64,000 bases of DNA from Desulfuromusa sp. (GCA_016744675.1 JADGDX010000004.1:1-64000), one strand, 5' to 3'. Counted from the stretch's first letter, positions 18,832 through 28,258 are shown. The notes: a model not told the origin generated them from the sequence alone. Made by a program: numbers and translations.

Positions 18832-21800
18832 ATAATACCCTGTTCATGTCGATAGTATCACCAAAAATTGTCTTGCTTGTCTCTCTGGGCTATTTTGCCT
18901 TGCTTTTCCTCGTTGCTTGTTATGCTGAAAAATGTCGCAAAAAAGGCAACTGCCTCTTAAAAAACTCACATATTTATTCATTATCCCTCGCTGTATATTG
19001 CACCAGCTGGACATTTTACGGCAGTGTTGGAAAAGCCGCCACTAGCGGCTTGGAATTCCTCCCTATCTATCTTGGTCCGACACTCATTGCCTTTGCCTGG
19101 TGGTTTTTACTACGTAAAATGGTCGTCATCAGCAAACAACAGAACATCACCAGTATCGCTGACTTTCTTTCCAGTCGTTATGATCGCTCAACTGTTCTCG
19201 GAGCCATCGTTACCCTCTTTGCTGTTTTTGGAATTACGCCCTACATTGCCCTTCAACTCAAAGCAATTGCACAAACATTAAGTATTCTGTCGATGCCCTC
19301 CACTGCTCCCCATACAGGATTATACGATTATACATCAAGTATCCCTGGGAGCATTGATATCGCTTTTTTCGTTGCTATCTTGCTCGCGTTATTCGGCATG
19401 CTATTCGGAGCGAGAAGCCTAAGTACATCAGAAAAACATGAGGGTTTAGTTGTTGCTGTAGCCTTTGAATCACTGGTTAAGCTGGTCGCTTTTCTCGCCG
19501 TAGGTATTTTTGTGACCTATGGGATGTTTGATGGCTTTAGTGACATTTTCCAACAGTTTTTTGAACAGTTTCCTGAAAGAAGAGATCTCTTGCTTCTAGG
19601 AACTGAAAGAACCCCCTATACAAAATGGTTTACCCTGATCATCCTATCGATGATGGCCATCATGTTTTTGCCGCGCCAATTCCATATTATGATTACAGAA
19701 AACACCGATGAAGAGTACATCAAGTCGGCAATGTGGAAATTTCCTGCCTACCTTTTTCTCATCAATCTTTTTGTCCTCCCTATCGCCTTAGGAGGGTTAA
19801 TTATCAATGGAGGCGACACAACGCAAGCAGACTATTTTGTTTTGACCTTGCCTTTATCGTCAGGCCATCCTTGGTTAGCATTACTGGTCTTCATTGGAGG
19901 TCTATCTGCATCTGCTGGCATGGTCATGGTGTCTTCTGTGACGATCTCAACTATGATCTTGAATCACTTGATCATGCCCATTATTCTAAAAATGAACATT
20001 CAAGCCCAAAGTATCTCTGGCCTACTCATTAACATTAAAAGACTCGGCATTTTAGGTGTCATTTTTATAGGTTATTTTTATTTTAAGGTGATTGGAAACT
20101 CCTATGCCCTCGTCAATATGGGGCTAATTTCCTTTGCGGCAGTCACTCAATTTGCCCCTGCCGTTATTGGTGGGCTTTTCTGGAAAAGGGCAAACCGTAA
20201 AGCGGCTATATCAGGCATCAGCCTTGGTTTTGCTTTATGGTTTTACACATTGCTCATTCCATCTTTTGTTCGCTCAGAGTGGATCAGTCCTGAGATTCTT
20301 CAAAATGGTCTTTTTGGTTTTAACCTTCTGAAGCCACTAGAACTTTTCGGCCTGCGCGGGTTTGATATGTACACTCATTCCCTGTTCTGGAGTCTCCTAT
20401 TCAATCTTGCGGCATATCTAACATTATCCTTTTTTGCTAAACAAACGGCATCAGAAGAACTCCAAGCTGAGAGATTTGTCGATGTCTTCATTGAGCAACT
20501 TCCTCAATCAGGACAATTAAAGCGTATCAGCAAAGCACCAACCGTCATGGAATTTGTTGAGCTGATGTCTAAATTTATTGGTGAGAAACCAGCCCAAACA
20601 GCCATAGCAGATTTCTTAAGTCACCAAGAAATTGACGCTAGAGGCAATCTCTCTGATCATGAGATTCCGAATTTAAAAAGCTTCACAGAACGAACCCTTG
20701 CTGGGTATGTTGGAGCAGCACCAGCGCGCATCATTCTCGAAAACTACCTGGAAGCTCGTGGCAGTGAGATGGAAGATGTCTTTGATATTTTTGGCACAGT
20801 CACAATCAGCCATGCTTCCAGTCGTGAACAGCTGAGTGTTTTATACGATGCTGCTCAGATTGTTTCCAGCGAAGGCGATTTTCAGAAAACTTTAGACAAT
20901 ATTCTCGAACTCCTTGCTCAACAATTCAAATTTGACCTTTGCGTTATCCGTTTTTTGGAACCTGAGTCCATGACACTTATGGTCAAAAGTCTGGTTGGTT
21001 CTTCTTCAGAACATTTTGGTCAATTTGAACGTAATCTCAATATGGAAACCTACATTGGCCAAGCGTTTCTCTCTAACGTAACCACTGTTGTTAATGATGC
21101 TGATTATATTGAAAAACCCATCTCAGCTGGACACATAAAGCGGGACGGTATTTCTTGCCTCGCCCACACTCCTATTATTTTTGAAGGCGAACCCATCGGG
21201 ATCATGTCAGCTTTTTCCAAAACAGCAAAAGGGATTTTCACCAACGAATTTATTGCATTGTTCGAAAACTTGGCGGGACAAGTCGGCATTGCCTGGCGAA
21301 ATGACCAACAATTGCAGAAACTATTACGAGGGCGTGAACAAGAGAGGGAAATGCAAATTGCAAAAGATATCCAAAAAACCCTACTTCCCTCAAACCTTCC
21401 TGACCTCGACAACATTGCGATAGCTGGACTCTGTGTTCCCGCTCATCAGGTCGGGGGTGATTACTACGATTTCATTGAACGTGAAAATTCGTCGTATGAT
21501 CTGATTATTGCTGATGTCTCTGGTCACAGCATCGGATCGGCCTTGATTATGGCTGAGACACGGACCTTTATTCATGCTCGCGTCGACAGTATCAGGCAGC
21601 CATCTGATATGTTACGTGCACTCAATAGTTATTTCTTGAAAGACCTGGATCGATCCGATCTTTTTGTGACCATGTTTTATCTACAGTACAACCCTATTAA
21701 TCGTCGACTTATCTATGGCAATGCAGGTCACAACACCCCGCTACTTTGGAAAAACAAAGAGAAAAAGATTGTTACTCTCGATACCGAGGGGATGATTTTC

Positions 21801-22070
21801 GGTATTAAAAACGATATCACCTTTGAGCAAAAAGCCACTGATCTTGACCCCGGTGATATCCTTCTTCTTTACACAGATGGTATTATTGAAGCCGAGAACA
21901 AAGAGAAGGTCTTTTTTGGCATTGAACGATTAGGGAAATTACTTGAAGAATGTGGAGATCTTCCCCCACAAGAATTGATCGACCGCATCATGACTCAGGG
22001 TCGTATTTTCACCGGCAAACGCCATTTCAACGACGATATTACTCTTGTTGCGATGAAAGTTTTAAAATAA
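18828..22070 (+). CDS. SLC5 transporter-STAC-GAF-PP2C phosphatase fusion protein
   Basis: 1080-aa sensor. Residues about 1-540 are a sodium:solute symporter (SLC5) domain of CbrA type, with about 13 membrane segments (VYCTSWTFYGSVGKAATSG, FGITPYIALQLKAIAQTLS). Residues about 545-640 are a STAC domain, recognisable by TERTLAGYVGAAPARIILE. Residues about 664-820 form a GAF domain. Residues about 860-1080 are a SpoIIE/RsbU-type PP2C phosphatase with all metal-binding aspartates visible (VGGDYYDF, IADVSGHS, YTDGI, NDDITLV). CbrA and CrbS carry histidine kinases behind SLC5-STAC; here the output is a phosphatase. It is followed by STAS and RsbW-type genes, so it probably dephosphorylates the STAS protein when its ligand is transported or bound. 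The ligand and the target sigma factor are unknown. Confidence 0.92.
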   Translation: MNNTLFMSIVSPKIVLLVSLGYFALLFLVACYAEKCRKKGNCLLKNSHIYSLSLAVYCTSWTFYGSVGKAATSGLEFLPIYLGPTLIAFAWWFLLRKMVVISKQQNITSIADFLSSRYDRSTVLGAIVTLFAVFGITPYIALQLKAIAQTLSILSMPSTAPHTGLYDYTSSIPGSIDIAFFVAILLALFGMLFGARSLSTSEKHEGLVVAVAFESLVKLVAFLAVGIFVTYGMFDGFSDIFQQFFEQFPERRDLLLLGTERTPYTKWFTLIILSMMAIMFLPRQFHIMITENTDEEYIKSAMWKFPAYLFLINLFVLPIALGGLIINGGDTTQADYFVLTLPLSSGHPWLALLVFIGGLSASAGMVMVSSVTISTMILNHLIMPIILKMNIQAQSISGLLINIKRLGILGVIFIGYFYFKVIGNSYALVNMGLISFAAVTQFAPAVIGGLFWKRANRKAAISGISLGFALWFYTLLIPSFVRSEWISPEILQNGLFGFNLLKPLELFGLRGFDMYTHSLFWSLLFNLAAYLTLSFFAKQTASEELQAERFVDVFIEQLPQSGQLKRISKAPTVMEFVELMSKFIGEKPAQTAIADFLSHQEIDARGNLSDHEIPNLKSFTERTLAGYVGAAPARIILENYLEARGSEMEDVFDIFGTVTISHASSREQLSVLYDAAQIVSSEGDFQKTLDNILELLAQQFKFDLCVIRFLEPESMTLMVKSLVGSSSEHFGQFERNLNMETYIGQAFLSNVTTVVNDADYIEKPISAGHIKRDGISCLAHTPIIFEGEPIGIMSAFSKTAKGIFTNEFIALFENLAGQVGIAWRNDQQLQKLLRGREQEREMQIAKDIQKTLLPSNLPDLDNIAIAGLCVPAHQVGGDYYDFIERENSSYDLIIADVSGHSIGSALIMAETRTFIHARVDSIRQPSDMLRALNSYFLKDLDRSDLFVTMFYLQYNPINRRLIYGNAGHNTPLLWKNKEKKIVTLDTEGMIFGIKNDITFEQKATDLDPGDILLLYTDGIIEAENKEKVFFGIERLGKLLEECGDLPPQELIDRIMTQGRIFTGKRHFNDDITLVAMKVLK

Positions 22071-22170
22071 CTTACTGGCTAGCAATTATACAGTCACCAG
22101 ACTAAAAATAGAGTACAATAACGAACATAGCAGCAAACACACCCTTAACTTCAAATACGGGAGAACTTAC

Positions 22171-22506
22171 ATGAAACTTAATATGACCGAACAAGGTGAT
22201 ATTGTCACAATTAGTATTGATGAAGAACGTATGGATGCCCACAACAGTGGTGACCTTAAAGAGAAGATGCTGCAACTATTTGATGAAGGAAAGTGTAGCC
22301 TTGTCATTGATTTAAGTGCAGTTCGATTTATCGATTCTTCAGGTCTAGGGGCTTTAGTTTCTGGCTTTAAAAATGCCAGTGCCAGAGAAGGAAATCTTAA
22401 GCTTTGCTGTCTGCAACCTCAGGTTCGCTCAATGTTTGAACTAACACGCTTACACCGCGTTTTTGAAATTTTTACAAACCAAGACGAAGCCCTAAATAGC
22501 TTCTGA
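22171..22506 (+). CDS. STAS-domain anti-sigma factor antagonist
   Basis: 111-aa single STAS domain of the SpoIIAA/RsbV type. The segment VIDLSAVRFIDSSGLGALVSG holds the serine (in IDSSGLG) that is phosphorylated by the partner kinase in this family. GGGAGA lies about 9 nt before the ATG. It stands 100 nt after the SLC5-PP2C gene and 9 nt before the HATPase gene. The unphosphorylated form should bind the anti-sigma kinase, and the phosphatase upstream should regenerate that form. This mechanism is known for the families; its use here is inferred from gene order. Confidence 0.93.
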   Translation: MKLNMTEQGDIVTISIDEERMDAHNSGDLKEKMLQLFDEGKCSLVIDLSAVRFIDSSGLGALVSGFKNASAREGNLKLCCLQPQVRSMFELTRLHRVFEIFTNQDEALNSF

Positions 22507-22515
22507 GAGTCATCT

Positions 22516-22938
22516 ATGTCCAGAGAGGTCAAAGTTGATATAACGGTTCCCAATCAAACTAAGTACCTAGGAATGATTGGAAGAATCGGTGAGAGTATCG
22601 CCTACTCCTTGAAATCATTTCAGGGGAATCGGCGCGAACTCGCCTACCATATCAATCTTGTCCTGACGGAAGCTCTTGCAAATGCGATAAGCCATGCAAA
22701 CGAATTTGATCCTGACAAAGATGTCAGAGTATTGATCTCAGCCTCTGATCAAGAATTGAAAATTAAAGTTTTTGATCAGGGGCTTGGGTTTGACATTGAA
22801 ACACTATCAAAACTTAAAGCAAAAGCAAGCGATGAGGGTGGGCGTGGTGTTCAGCTTATTTTTAAGCTCATGGACAAAGTTCGATATCTGCGAGAAGGCG
22901 ACTGCAACGTTCTTGAAATGCTTAAGTATCTCCATTAA
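22516..22938 (+). CDS. RsbW/SpoIIAB-type serine kinase, anti-sigma factor
   Basis: 140-aa GHKL ATPase. The N box is EALANAISHAN, the G1 box FDQGLGFD and the G2 region EGGRGVQLI, so the ATP site looks complete. Proteins of this type phosphorylate a STAS partner on serine and sequester a target (a sigma factor or, in some bacteria, another regulator). No sigma factor gene is adjacent, so the target is encoded elsewhere or is not a sigma factor. It is the last gene of the plus-strand module and is convergent with the sigma-54 regulator gene, only 2 nt apart. Confidence 0.92.
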   Translation: MSREVKVDITVPNQTKYLGMIGRIGESIAYSLKSFQGNRRELAYHINLVLTEALANAISHANEFDPDKDVRVLISASDQELKIKVFDQGLGFDIETLSKLKAKASDEGGRGVQLIFKLMDKVRYLREGDCNVLEMLKYLH

Positions 22939-22940
22939 TT

Positions 22941-24296
22941 TTATTGATTCTCTTCAACCCCATACTCCTTGAGCTTACGTCTTAGTGTTAGGCGATTGAT
23001 ACCTAAGATATCAGCCGTATGAGTTTTGTTGTGCTCTGTCCGCTTATAAACCGATAGCACATGTTTCTTTTCTACCTCAGAAAGAGAAACCATCTCCTCT
23101 GCGGCTAACTTCCCCTCACCACAACACCCAACCAAGGCCAAATCATCAGGGGATATCTTGCCCCCTTCATGGAGAAGAGTCGTTCGCTCAATCACGTTTT
23201 TCAGCTCTCTGACATTCCCAGGCCAAGAATGTTTCTTCAAACACGTTAAGGATTCACTACTAAATTCACAACGTTTGTCGAGGCTATGTAACAAAAACTC
23301 CTCAAGAAACAGATTGGCTAAAACAGGGATATCTTCGGGATGTTCGCGTAAAGGTGGAACACGAATTGGAAACACATTCAAACGGTAAAAAAGGTCCTCA
23401 CGGAAAAGCCCCTTTTTAATCCGCTCAAACAAATCTCTATTTGTTGCCGTTACAATTCTGACATTCACCTGAATTGATTGTTGCCCGCCAATCCGGGTGA
23501 CTGTCATATCCTCTAGAACCCGAAGCAGCTTAGCCTGTAACCCCGGTTCCATTTCAGCAATTTCATCTAAAAATAACGTTCCGTGGTCCGCAAGTTCAAA
23601 AAGCCCCTTCTGACGACTCCGTGCATCAGTATAAGCCCCCTTTTCGTGTCCAAAAAGTTCATTTTCTAATAACGATGCCGGTAAGGCAGCACAATTAATC
23701 TTAAGAAGGGGGCCTTCACGCCGAGCACTTTGATAATGGATGGCTTCTGCCACCAACTCTTTTCCGACACCACTCTCTCCAAGAATAAGAGTTGTTGTTG
23801 TGTCTGCTTTAGCGACCAATAGAATTTCTTGCCTTATCTTGCTTAATGCATTGGACTCACCAATTAATCGTGTCCATGACTGCTTGTTTCGCTGTTTTTC
23901 TCGCAATCTGAAAGAATTAACTTCCCCCCGAAGTTGCCGTGTATCCATCGCCCTCTCAACGATCAATTGCATTTCATCAAGATCGAAGGGCTTATTGATA
24001 TAGTCATAAGCTCCAAGCTTTAATGCATGAACAGCTGTTTGAACTTCTGGATAAGCAGTCGCAACAATCACCAGCAAAGATTTCAAATCTGAAATTTCCG
24101 AGAGGAGATCGAGCCCTGACCCATCGGGCAATTTCATATCCAGAATCATCAAATCGAAGTTATGCCGAGCCAATTGTTTACGAGCACAACGGAGATTTTC
24201 TGCCCCTATCGCTTCATAACCTTCCTGCTTAAAAAAATCGACCAGACTATCACGCAAAACTTCTTCATCTTCTACGATTATAATGCGCCCGCGCAT
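22941..24296 (-). CDS. Sigma-54-dependent response regulator, NtrC family
   Basis: 451-aa enhancer-binding protein. The REC domain (1-120) has the phosphoacceptor Asp53 in LMILDMKLPDG. The AAA+ domain (about 145-375) has Walker A GESGVGKE and Walker B GTLFLDEIAEM. A C-terminal Fis-type HTH reads NKTHTADILGINRLTLRRKLKEYG. The sigma-54 contact loop is GAYTDA rather than GAFTGA, keeping the essential Thr. GGGAGGT lies about 6 nt before the ATG, and the start lies 19 nt inside the end of the kinase gene. The divergent cytochrome operon has a -24/-12 promoter and is the obvious target, which is inference. Confidence 0.94.
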   Translation of the reverse strand: MRGRIIIVEDEEVLRDSLVDFFKQEGYEAIGAENLRCARKQLARHNFDLMILDMKLPDGSGLDLLSEISDLKSLLVIVATAYPEVQTAVHALKLGAYDYINKPFDLDEMQLIVERAMDTRQLRGEVNSFRLREKQRNKQSWTRLIGESNALSKIRQEILLVAKADTTTTLILGESGVGKELVAEAIHYQSARREGPLLKINCAALPASLLENELFGHEKGAYTDARSRQKGLFELADHGTLFLDEIAEMEPGLQAKLLRVLEDMTVTRIGGQQSIQVNVRIVTATNRDLFERIKKGLFREDLFYRLNVFPIRVPPLREHPEDIPVLANLFLEEFLLHSLDKRCEFSSESLTCLKKHSWPGNVRELKNVIERTTLLHEGGKISPDDLALVGCCGEGKLAAEEMVSLSEVEKKHVLSVYKRTEHNKTHTADILGINRLTLRRKLKEYGVEENQ

Positions 24297-26248
24297 TCGC
24301 TACCTCCCCGAGGAAAAACAATGATCGCCTCAACACCCACCTGAGATCTGTCTTTCAAACTAACTTCTCCCCTTAGTTCATCAACCAACTGTTTTACAAT
24401 AGCTAGACCCAAACCCGTCCCATATGACTTACTCGTGACCAAAGGTTCAAACAATTGATCAATAAGATCTTCTGGCAAACCACAGCCATTATCAAGCACC
24501 CTTACCTCGATCAGATCTTCAATAGTATCTACAAATACATCAACCTGCCCTCCAACTTCACAAGCTTGCAAAGCGTTTAAAATAAGATTCATAAATATTT
24601 GATGAAGGTGTTGTGCCTTTGAGCAAACGAGAAAAGGAGCATCAGGTAAATGTAATTGCAGATCAATTTCCATTCGATCCGCTTCTTCGCAAAGGATAAA
24701 TGCTAAATCGCGTAATACTTGATTTATATCTGTCCCTTCTTTCTCAAAGTTTTGCTGTGGTTTCAGATTTCCTCTCAAATGACCAATAAAAGCTCCCAAG
24801 CGATCAACTAATTTTAGCATTTTAGCAATATCGGTCTGAAGGTCAGGATCAAGTTCCTTACGTCTTTGCAACATCTGCAATTTAATTCGCAATCCTGCTA
24901 GGGGGTTACCAATTTCATGAGCGACAGTTGCAGATAACATCCCCAAAGAGGAGAGTCTATTCGCCTGAAGAAGCTGTTTTTCGAGCGTATCCATCAAGAT
25001 TTTTGCATTATCAGCTTCTTCTTGAGTCCGTCTGAGGTCTGCAACTTTAAGCTCAACTTCATCCTTCAAAAGAGCATTCCAATGGGTCAGCTCTCTATGT
25101 GACTCTTTTTGTGCTTGTGCCATCTCATTTAAAGCATGAGAAAGCTGTCCCAACTCATCACGACTGCGAATGTCTGAACGTACGTCAAAATGACCACCTG
25201 CAACTTGATTAGCGAATTTCGACAAGCGATGAATAGGAAGGCTGAAGGTTCGAGCGGCAGCAATTGCCAGCCCAGAGACAATAATTGCAATAAAGATTAA
25301 AGAAAAAATGAAAGTTTGTTTTAACTGATAAATCTGAGTATATAAATGCTTTTGCGGATAACTAATTGTCAAATACCATAAGCGGTCAGAACCTGCACTC
25401 ACAGGCGTTATTGCTTGAATATCGGTTCCAGATGTTGAAATCTGCACCCCATCATCGGGCCTGAGAAACTCAGAAAACTCGGTATCGGTATGATTCAACT
25501 CTGACATTTCTGCGCAGGTAAAATGTGATTGGCCAAACTTATTCTCCATTTTGACAAATTGACGCCCTTGGTTGAGCAATAAGACCCTTGCCTCGTCCAC
25601 AGAAACCAACTGTTCCAGAGTTGAAAACAGTTTTTCCCCAAAAACATTAACTACGACCAACCCCAAAATTTCTCCAGCTTTATCAGCAATTGGAGTTGCA
25701 ATTCGAACGACGAGATTATTAGGAACTTCAATTTGACCAAATTCAATATTCAGATCAAGATGCGAGACATATGTCTTACCCGCAGCATACTGAAAAGCCT
25801 CCTGAACATAATAACGATCGCCTTTATATTGTAATTGTGAATCAGGGACCAAAAAAGGTTGGCCATCGACATTATTAATTCGCAGTTGCTCATAGCCATC
25901 TATTGAAATAAATCGTAATTGGTAATAGTCCTTCTCAACCATAATGGCTGCCAAAAATTCATTCTGAACGAGACTCCACTGATCAGCCTCCATTCCATCC
26001 TGCAAACTCCGTTGTAAAAAACGGGCAAGAGAACGAACATCCCTCTTCACACCATTAAGGTAATCCTCTATAGCACTCGCTGCCGTTACGGCTTCAACCT
26101 GCAGACTTCGCTTCACCTGCCCCTGTAAAACCTTTTCTATCTTACCGATAAAAAAATTCCCTAGAATCAAGAGGGGAACAAGCGCCAAACCTAAGAAAGC
26201 AACCAGCATTTTTTTTCGAATTGAAAAAGAAAACTGAGGAATCCACAT
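24278..26248 (-). CDS. Sensor histidine kinase with periplasmic Cache domain
   Basis: 656-aa membrane kinase paired with the NtrC-type regulator. One N-terminal membrane segment (MLVAFLGLALVPLLILGNFFI), a periplasmic double-Cache-like region (about 35-300, including DYYQLRFISIDGYEQLRI and LGLVVVNVFGEKLF), a second membrane segment (FIFSLIFIAIIVSGLAIAAA), HAMP, and a coiled-coil linker. HisKA follows with the phospho-His in SATVAHEIGNPLAGL, then HATPase with N box NLILNALQAC, DNGCGLPEDL and GTGLGLAIVKQ. A small extracellular ligand is likely but not identifiable. It is transcribed away from the multiheme cytochrome operon. Confidence 0.93.
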   Translation of the reverse strand: MWIPQFSFSIRKKMLVAFLGLALVPLLILGNFFIGKIEKVLQGQVKRSLQVEAVTAASAIEDYLNGVKRDVRSLARFLQRSLQDGMEADQWSLVQNEFLAAIMVEKDYYQLRFISIDGYEQLRINNVDGQPFLVPDSQLQYKGDRYYVQEAFQYAAGKTYVSHLDLNIEFGQIEVPNNLVVRIATPIADKAGEILGLVVVNVFGEKLFSTLEQLVSVDEARVLLLNQGRQFVKMENKFGQSHFTCAEMSELNHTDTEFSEFLRPDDGVQISTSGTDIQAITPVSAGSDRLWYLTISYPQKHLYTQIYQLKQTFIFSLIFIAIIVSGLAIAAARTFSLPIHRLSKFANQVAGGHFDVRSDIRSRDELGQLSHALNEMAQAQKESHRELTHWNALLKDEVELKVADLRRTQEEADNAKILMDTLEKQLLQANRLSSLGMLSATVAHEIGNPLAGLRIKLQMLQRRKELDPDLQTDIAKMLKLVDRLGAFIGHLRGNLKPQQNFEKEGTDINQVLRDLAFILCEEADRMEIDLQLHLPDAPFLVCSKAQHLHQIFMNLILNALQACEVGGQVDVFVDTIEDLIEVRVLDNGCGLPEDLIDQLFEPLVTSKSYGTGLGLAIVKQLVDELRGEVSLKDRSQVGVEAIIVFPRGGSECAGAL

Positions 26249-26599
26249 ATTAATTAAGTTCCTAATGAATGATCAAAAAAACAAAGAAACAAGATTAACG
26301 GTAAATAAAACTCAACAAGATCAAAGATACCACAAGTGGCGATTATTGTACCATCGAGACGGTTCATTTATTACCAGCTGAGACATGAAGTTAAAACCAA
26401 CTCCTTGTTTTTACATATACATTATGTATGGCACAATTTCTGCTTTGTTTATTATTGCAATAGGAGAACCAAGATAATTTTTCTCCTTACGTCAATAATA
26501 GTTTAGAAGAACCCCGTTAAATCAAACAGAAACTTTATAGAATTATAAAAAGCAGCCTTTGTCAGCTCATTAATACTTTGACTTTGGAGAGATCTTCAC
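26249..26599. other. Divergent intergenic control region between sensor kinase and cytochrome operon
   Basis: 351 nt without a gene. It holds the sigma-54-type promoter listed separately, a hairpin in the presumed leader just after the start site (AGGAGAA at 26462 pairing with TTCTCCT at 26481), and a short palindrome CCACAAGTGG near 26331 that could be part of an upstream activator site. I cannot confirm the last from one copy. Confidence 0.6.
26429..26444 (+). promoter_or_regulatory. Candidate sigma-54 (-24/-12) promoter of the multiheme cytochrome operon
   Basis: TGGCACAATTTCTGCT matches the -24/-12 consensus TGGCAC-N5-YTGCW with exact GG-to-GC spacing. The predicted start site near 26455 gives a leader of about 145 nt before the first cytochrome gene. 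It is adjacent to and divergent from an NtrC-type regulator gene. Confidence 0.75.
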
Positions 26600-27259
26600 A
26601 TGGGAAACAATGGGAAAAAAACTCATTTTGAGCAAGGTGAGTTCTGGAAAAAAGTTATTCTTCCAGGCACCGTTATTCTTCTCCTTTTTTTTATTTTCTG
26701 GGGGGACAGCAAACCTCCCATCCCTAGTCCTGTTCCCCTAAATGCTGAATGGTACTCACCAGAAACAGCTCGTGGAGAGATCCTGGTAAATACAGTTATG
26801 CCTGGAAACTGCTTTATTTGCCACAGTGTACAAATTCCCGATCCCACAACGATTAGCCCTCAGTTTGCCCACATAACTGTGAAGCTCGAACATGGCGTTA
26901 ATGATCGTTGCTACAACTGCCATCATATTTATGATCGCGACAGCCTTGCTGGCGACGGTGAATCAAAAATATCGTTTGCAACTCCAGAAAGGTTGTGCGC
27001 TCGTTGTCACGGTATAATTGTTCGCGATTGGAAGGACGGGACTCATGGATTAAGGCAAGGAGGATGGTTAGTCAAAGGCGGAAAAGACCCCGTTAACTTT
27101 ACCTGTACCGAATGCCATGACCCACATACACCACAATTTAAATATATGCATGCGGCACCAGCACCAACCTGGCCAGAGAAAACGCTTCGCCAAAGCCGAC
27201 AATCTGATGATGACCCTAAGTCAGCCTTTTTGACTGAATCTATCCAGGAGAGATTCTGA
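26600..27259 (+). CDS. Membrane-anchored tetraheme cytochrome c
   Basis: 219-aa cytochrome with an N-terminal membrane anchor (VILPGTVILLLFFIFWG) and four CXXCH heme sites (CFICH, CYNCH, CARCH, CTECH) facing the periplasm. It is first of four genes that together look like a quinol:cytochrome c oxidoreductase or the reverse, so it probably takes electrons between the Fe-S/NrfD subunits and the larger cytochrome. GGAGAG about 8 nt before ATG fixes the start. The stop overlaps the next start (TGATG). It is not NrfH/NapC-like in length or heme spacing as far as I can see. Confidence 0.9.
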   Translation: MGNNGKKTHFEQGEFWKKVILPGTVILLLFFIFWGDSKPPIPSPVPLNAEWYSPETARGEILVNTVMPGNCFICHSVQIPDPTTISPQFAHITVKLEHGVNDRCYNCHHIYDRDSLAGDGESKISFATPERLCARCHGIIVRDWKDGTHGLRQGGWLVKGGKDPVNFTCTECHDPHTPQFKYMHAAPAPTWPEKTLRQSRQSDDDPKSAFLTESIQERF

Positions 27260-28209
27260 TGAGTAAGGAAGAGCAAAATAATCACGATGAGACAAACCAA
27301 AACCCGCAAGAACCGACTATCAGCCGTCGCTATTTCCTTGCTGGATCTGCTTGTCTCTCTGTCGCCACTGCCGTTTCTTTATCCCCACTTCTCAATGCAG
27401 AAGAAGTCCCCTCAAGTGAGGACTTAATTCAAAAACACTACAAAGAATTAAGCACAGAAGAAAAAAAAGAAATCTTTGCCAAACTTGAGTCTGAAATCAA
27501 TCAACAATATGGGGTGACCGCAAAAATTTCTGACCCAGCTCCACTAGACGGAGTTGAATTTGCTTACGTACTTAATCTTGGCCGCTGCATTGGTTGTCGA
27601 AAATGTGTTTATGCCTGCATGGATGAAAACAATCAGTCAAGAAGCCCACAAAAACAATATATCCGTGTCATGAAAATGAAAAAAGGGACGATTAACTTAG
27701 AAACATCCAGTCATGACTATCCTGAGAAAGAAGCTTCTAGCAAAGATCATTTTTATATGCCTGTTGCTTGTCAGCAATGTCGCGAACCCAAGTGTATTGA
27801 GGTGTGCCCGGTAAAAGCGACTTGGAAGGAAAAGGATGGCATCGTCGTCGTTGACTATAACTGGTGCATAGGTTGTCGCTATTGTGAAGCCGCTTGTCCC
27901 TACCATGCGCGACGCTTTAATTTTGCCAAGCCACAAATTCCAAAACAAGAAATCAATCCAGATATGGGCTATTTATCAAATAGACCGCGCTACATGGGGG
28001 TCATGGAAAAATGTACCTTCTGCCTACACAAAACCCGACGTGGAGAATACCCCTCTTGCATGGAAGTTTGCCCAACAGGGTCGCGTAAATTTGGCAACAT
28101 TAGAGATCCAGAAAGTGAAGTTAGAAAAATCATTGAGCAGGAACGGGTCTTTGTCCTCAAGCAAGAAGTTGGAACATTACCGAAATTTTACTACACCTTT
28201 GCTAAATAG
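27259..28209 (+). CDS. Tat-exported ferredoxin-like subunit with four [4Fe-4S] clusters (HybA/NrfC/DmsB family)
   Basis: 316-aa electron-transfer subunit. A twin-arginine signal (SRRYFLAGSACLSVATAVSL) indicates folded export. Cysteine clusters CIGCRKCVYACMD, CQQCREPKCIEVCP, CIGCRYCEAACP and CTFCLHKTRRGEYPSCMEVCP give four cubane sites, as in HybA and NrfC-type proteins. It presumably docks on the NrfD-like membrane subunit encoded 49 nt downstream and passes electrons between quinone and the cytochromes. AGGAGAG upstream of the overlapping ATG suggests coupling to the tetraheme gene. Confidence 0.95.
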   Translation: MSKEEQNNHDETNQNPQEPTISRRYFLAGSACLSVATAVSLSPLLNAEEVPSSEDLIQKHYKELSTEEKKEIFAKLESEINQQYGVTAKISDPAPLDGVEFAYVLNLGRCIGCRKCVYACMDENNQSRSPQKQYIRVMKMKKGTINLETSSHDYPEKEASSKDHFYMPVACQQCREPKCIEVCPVKATWKEKDGIVVVDYNWCIGCRYCEAACPYHARRFNFAKPQIPKQEINPDMGYLSNRPRYMGVMEKCTFCLHKTRRGEYPSCMEVCPTGSRKFGNIRDPESEVRKIIEQERVFVLKQEVGTLPKFYYTFAK

Positions 28210-28258
28210 TTGTTGGGGAAGAATTATCACTACCAACAACCGCAAAAAGGGTTAAGAA

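Noticed and set aside
26462-26487. Leader hairpin AGGAGAA/TTCTCCT as a riboswitch
   Set aside because: A single short stem with no resemblance to a known aptamer; mentioned only as a leader structure.
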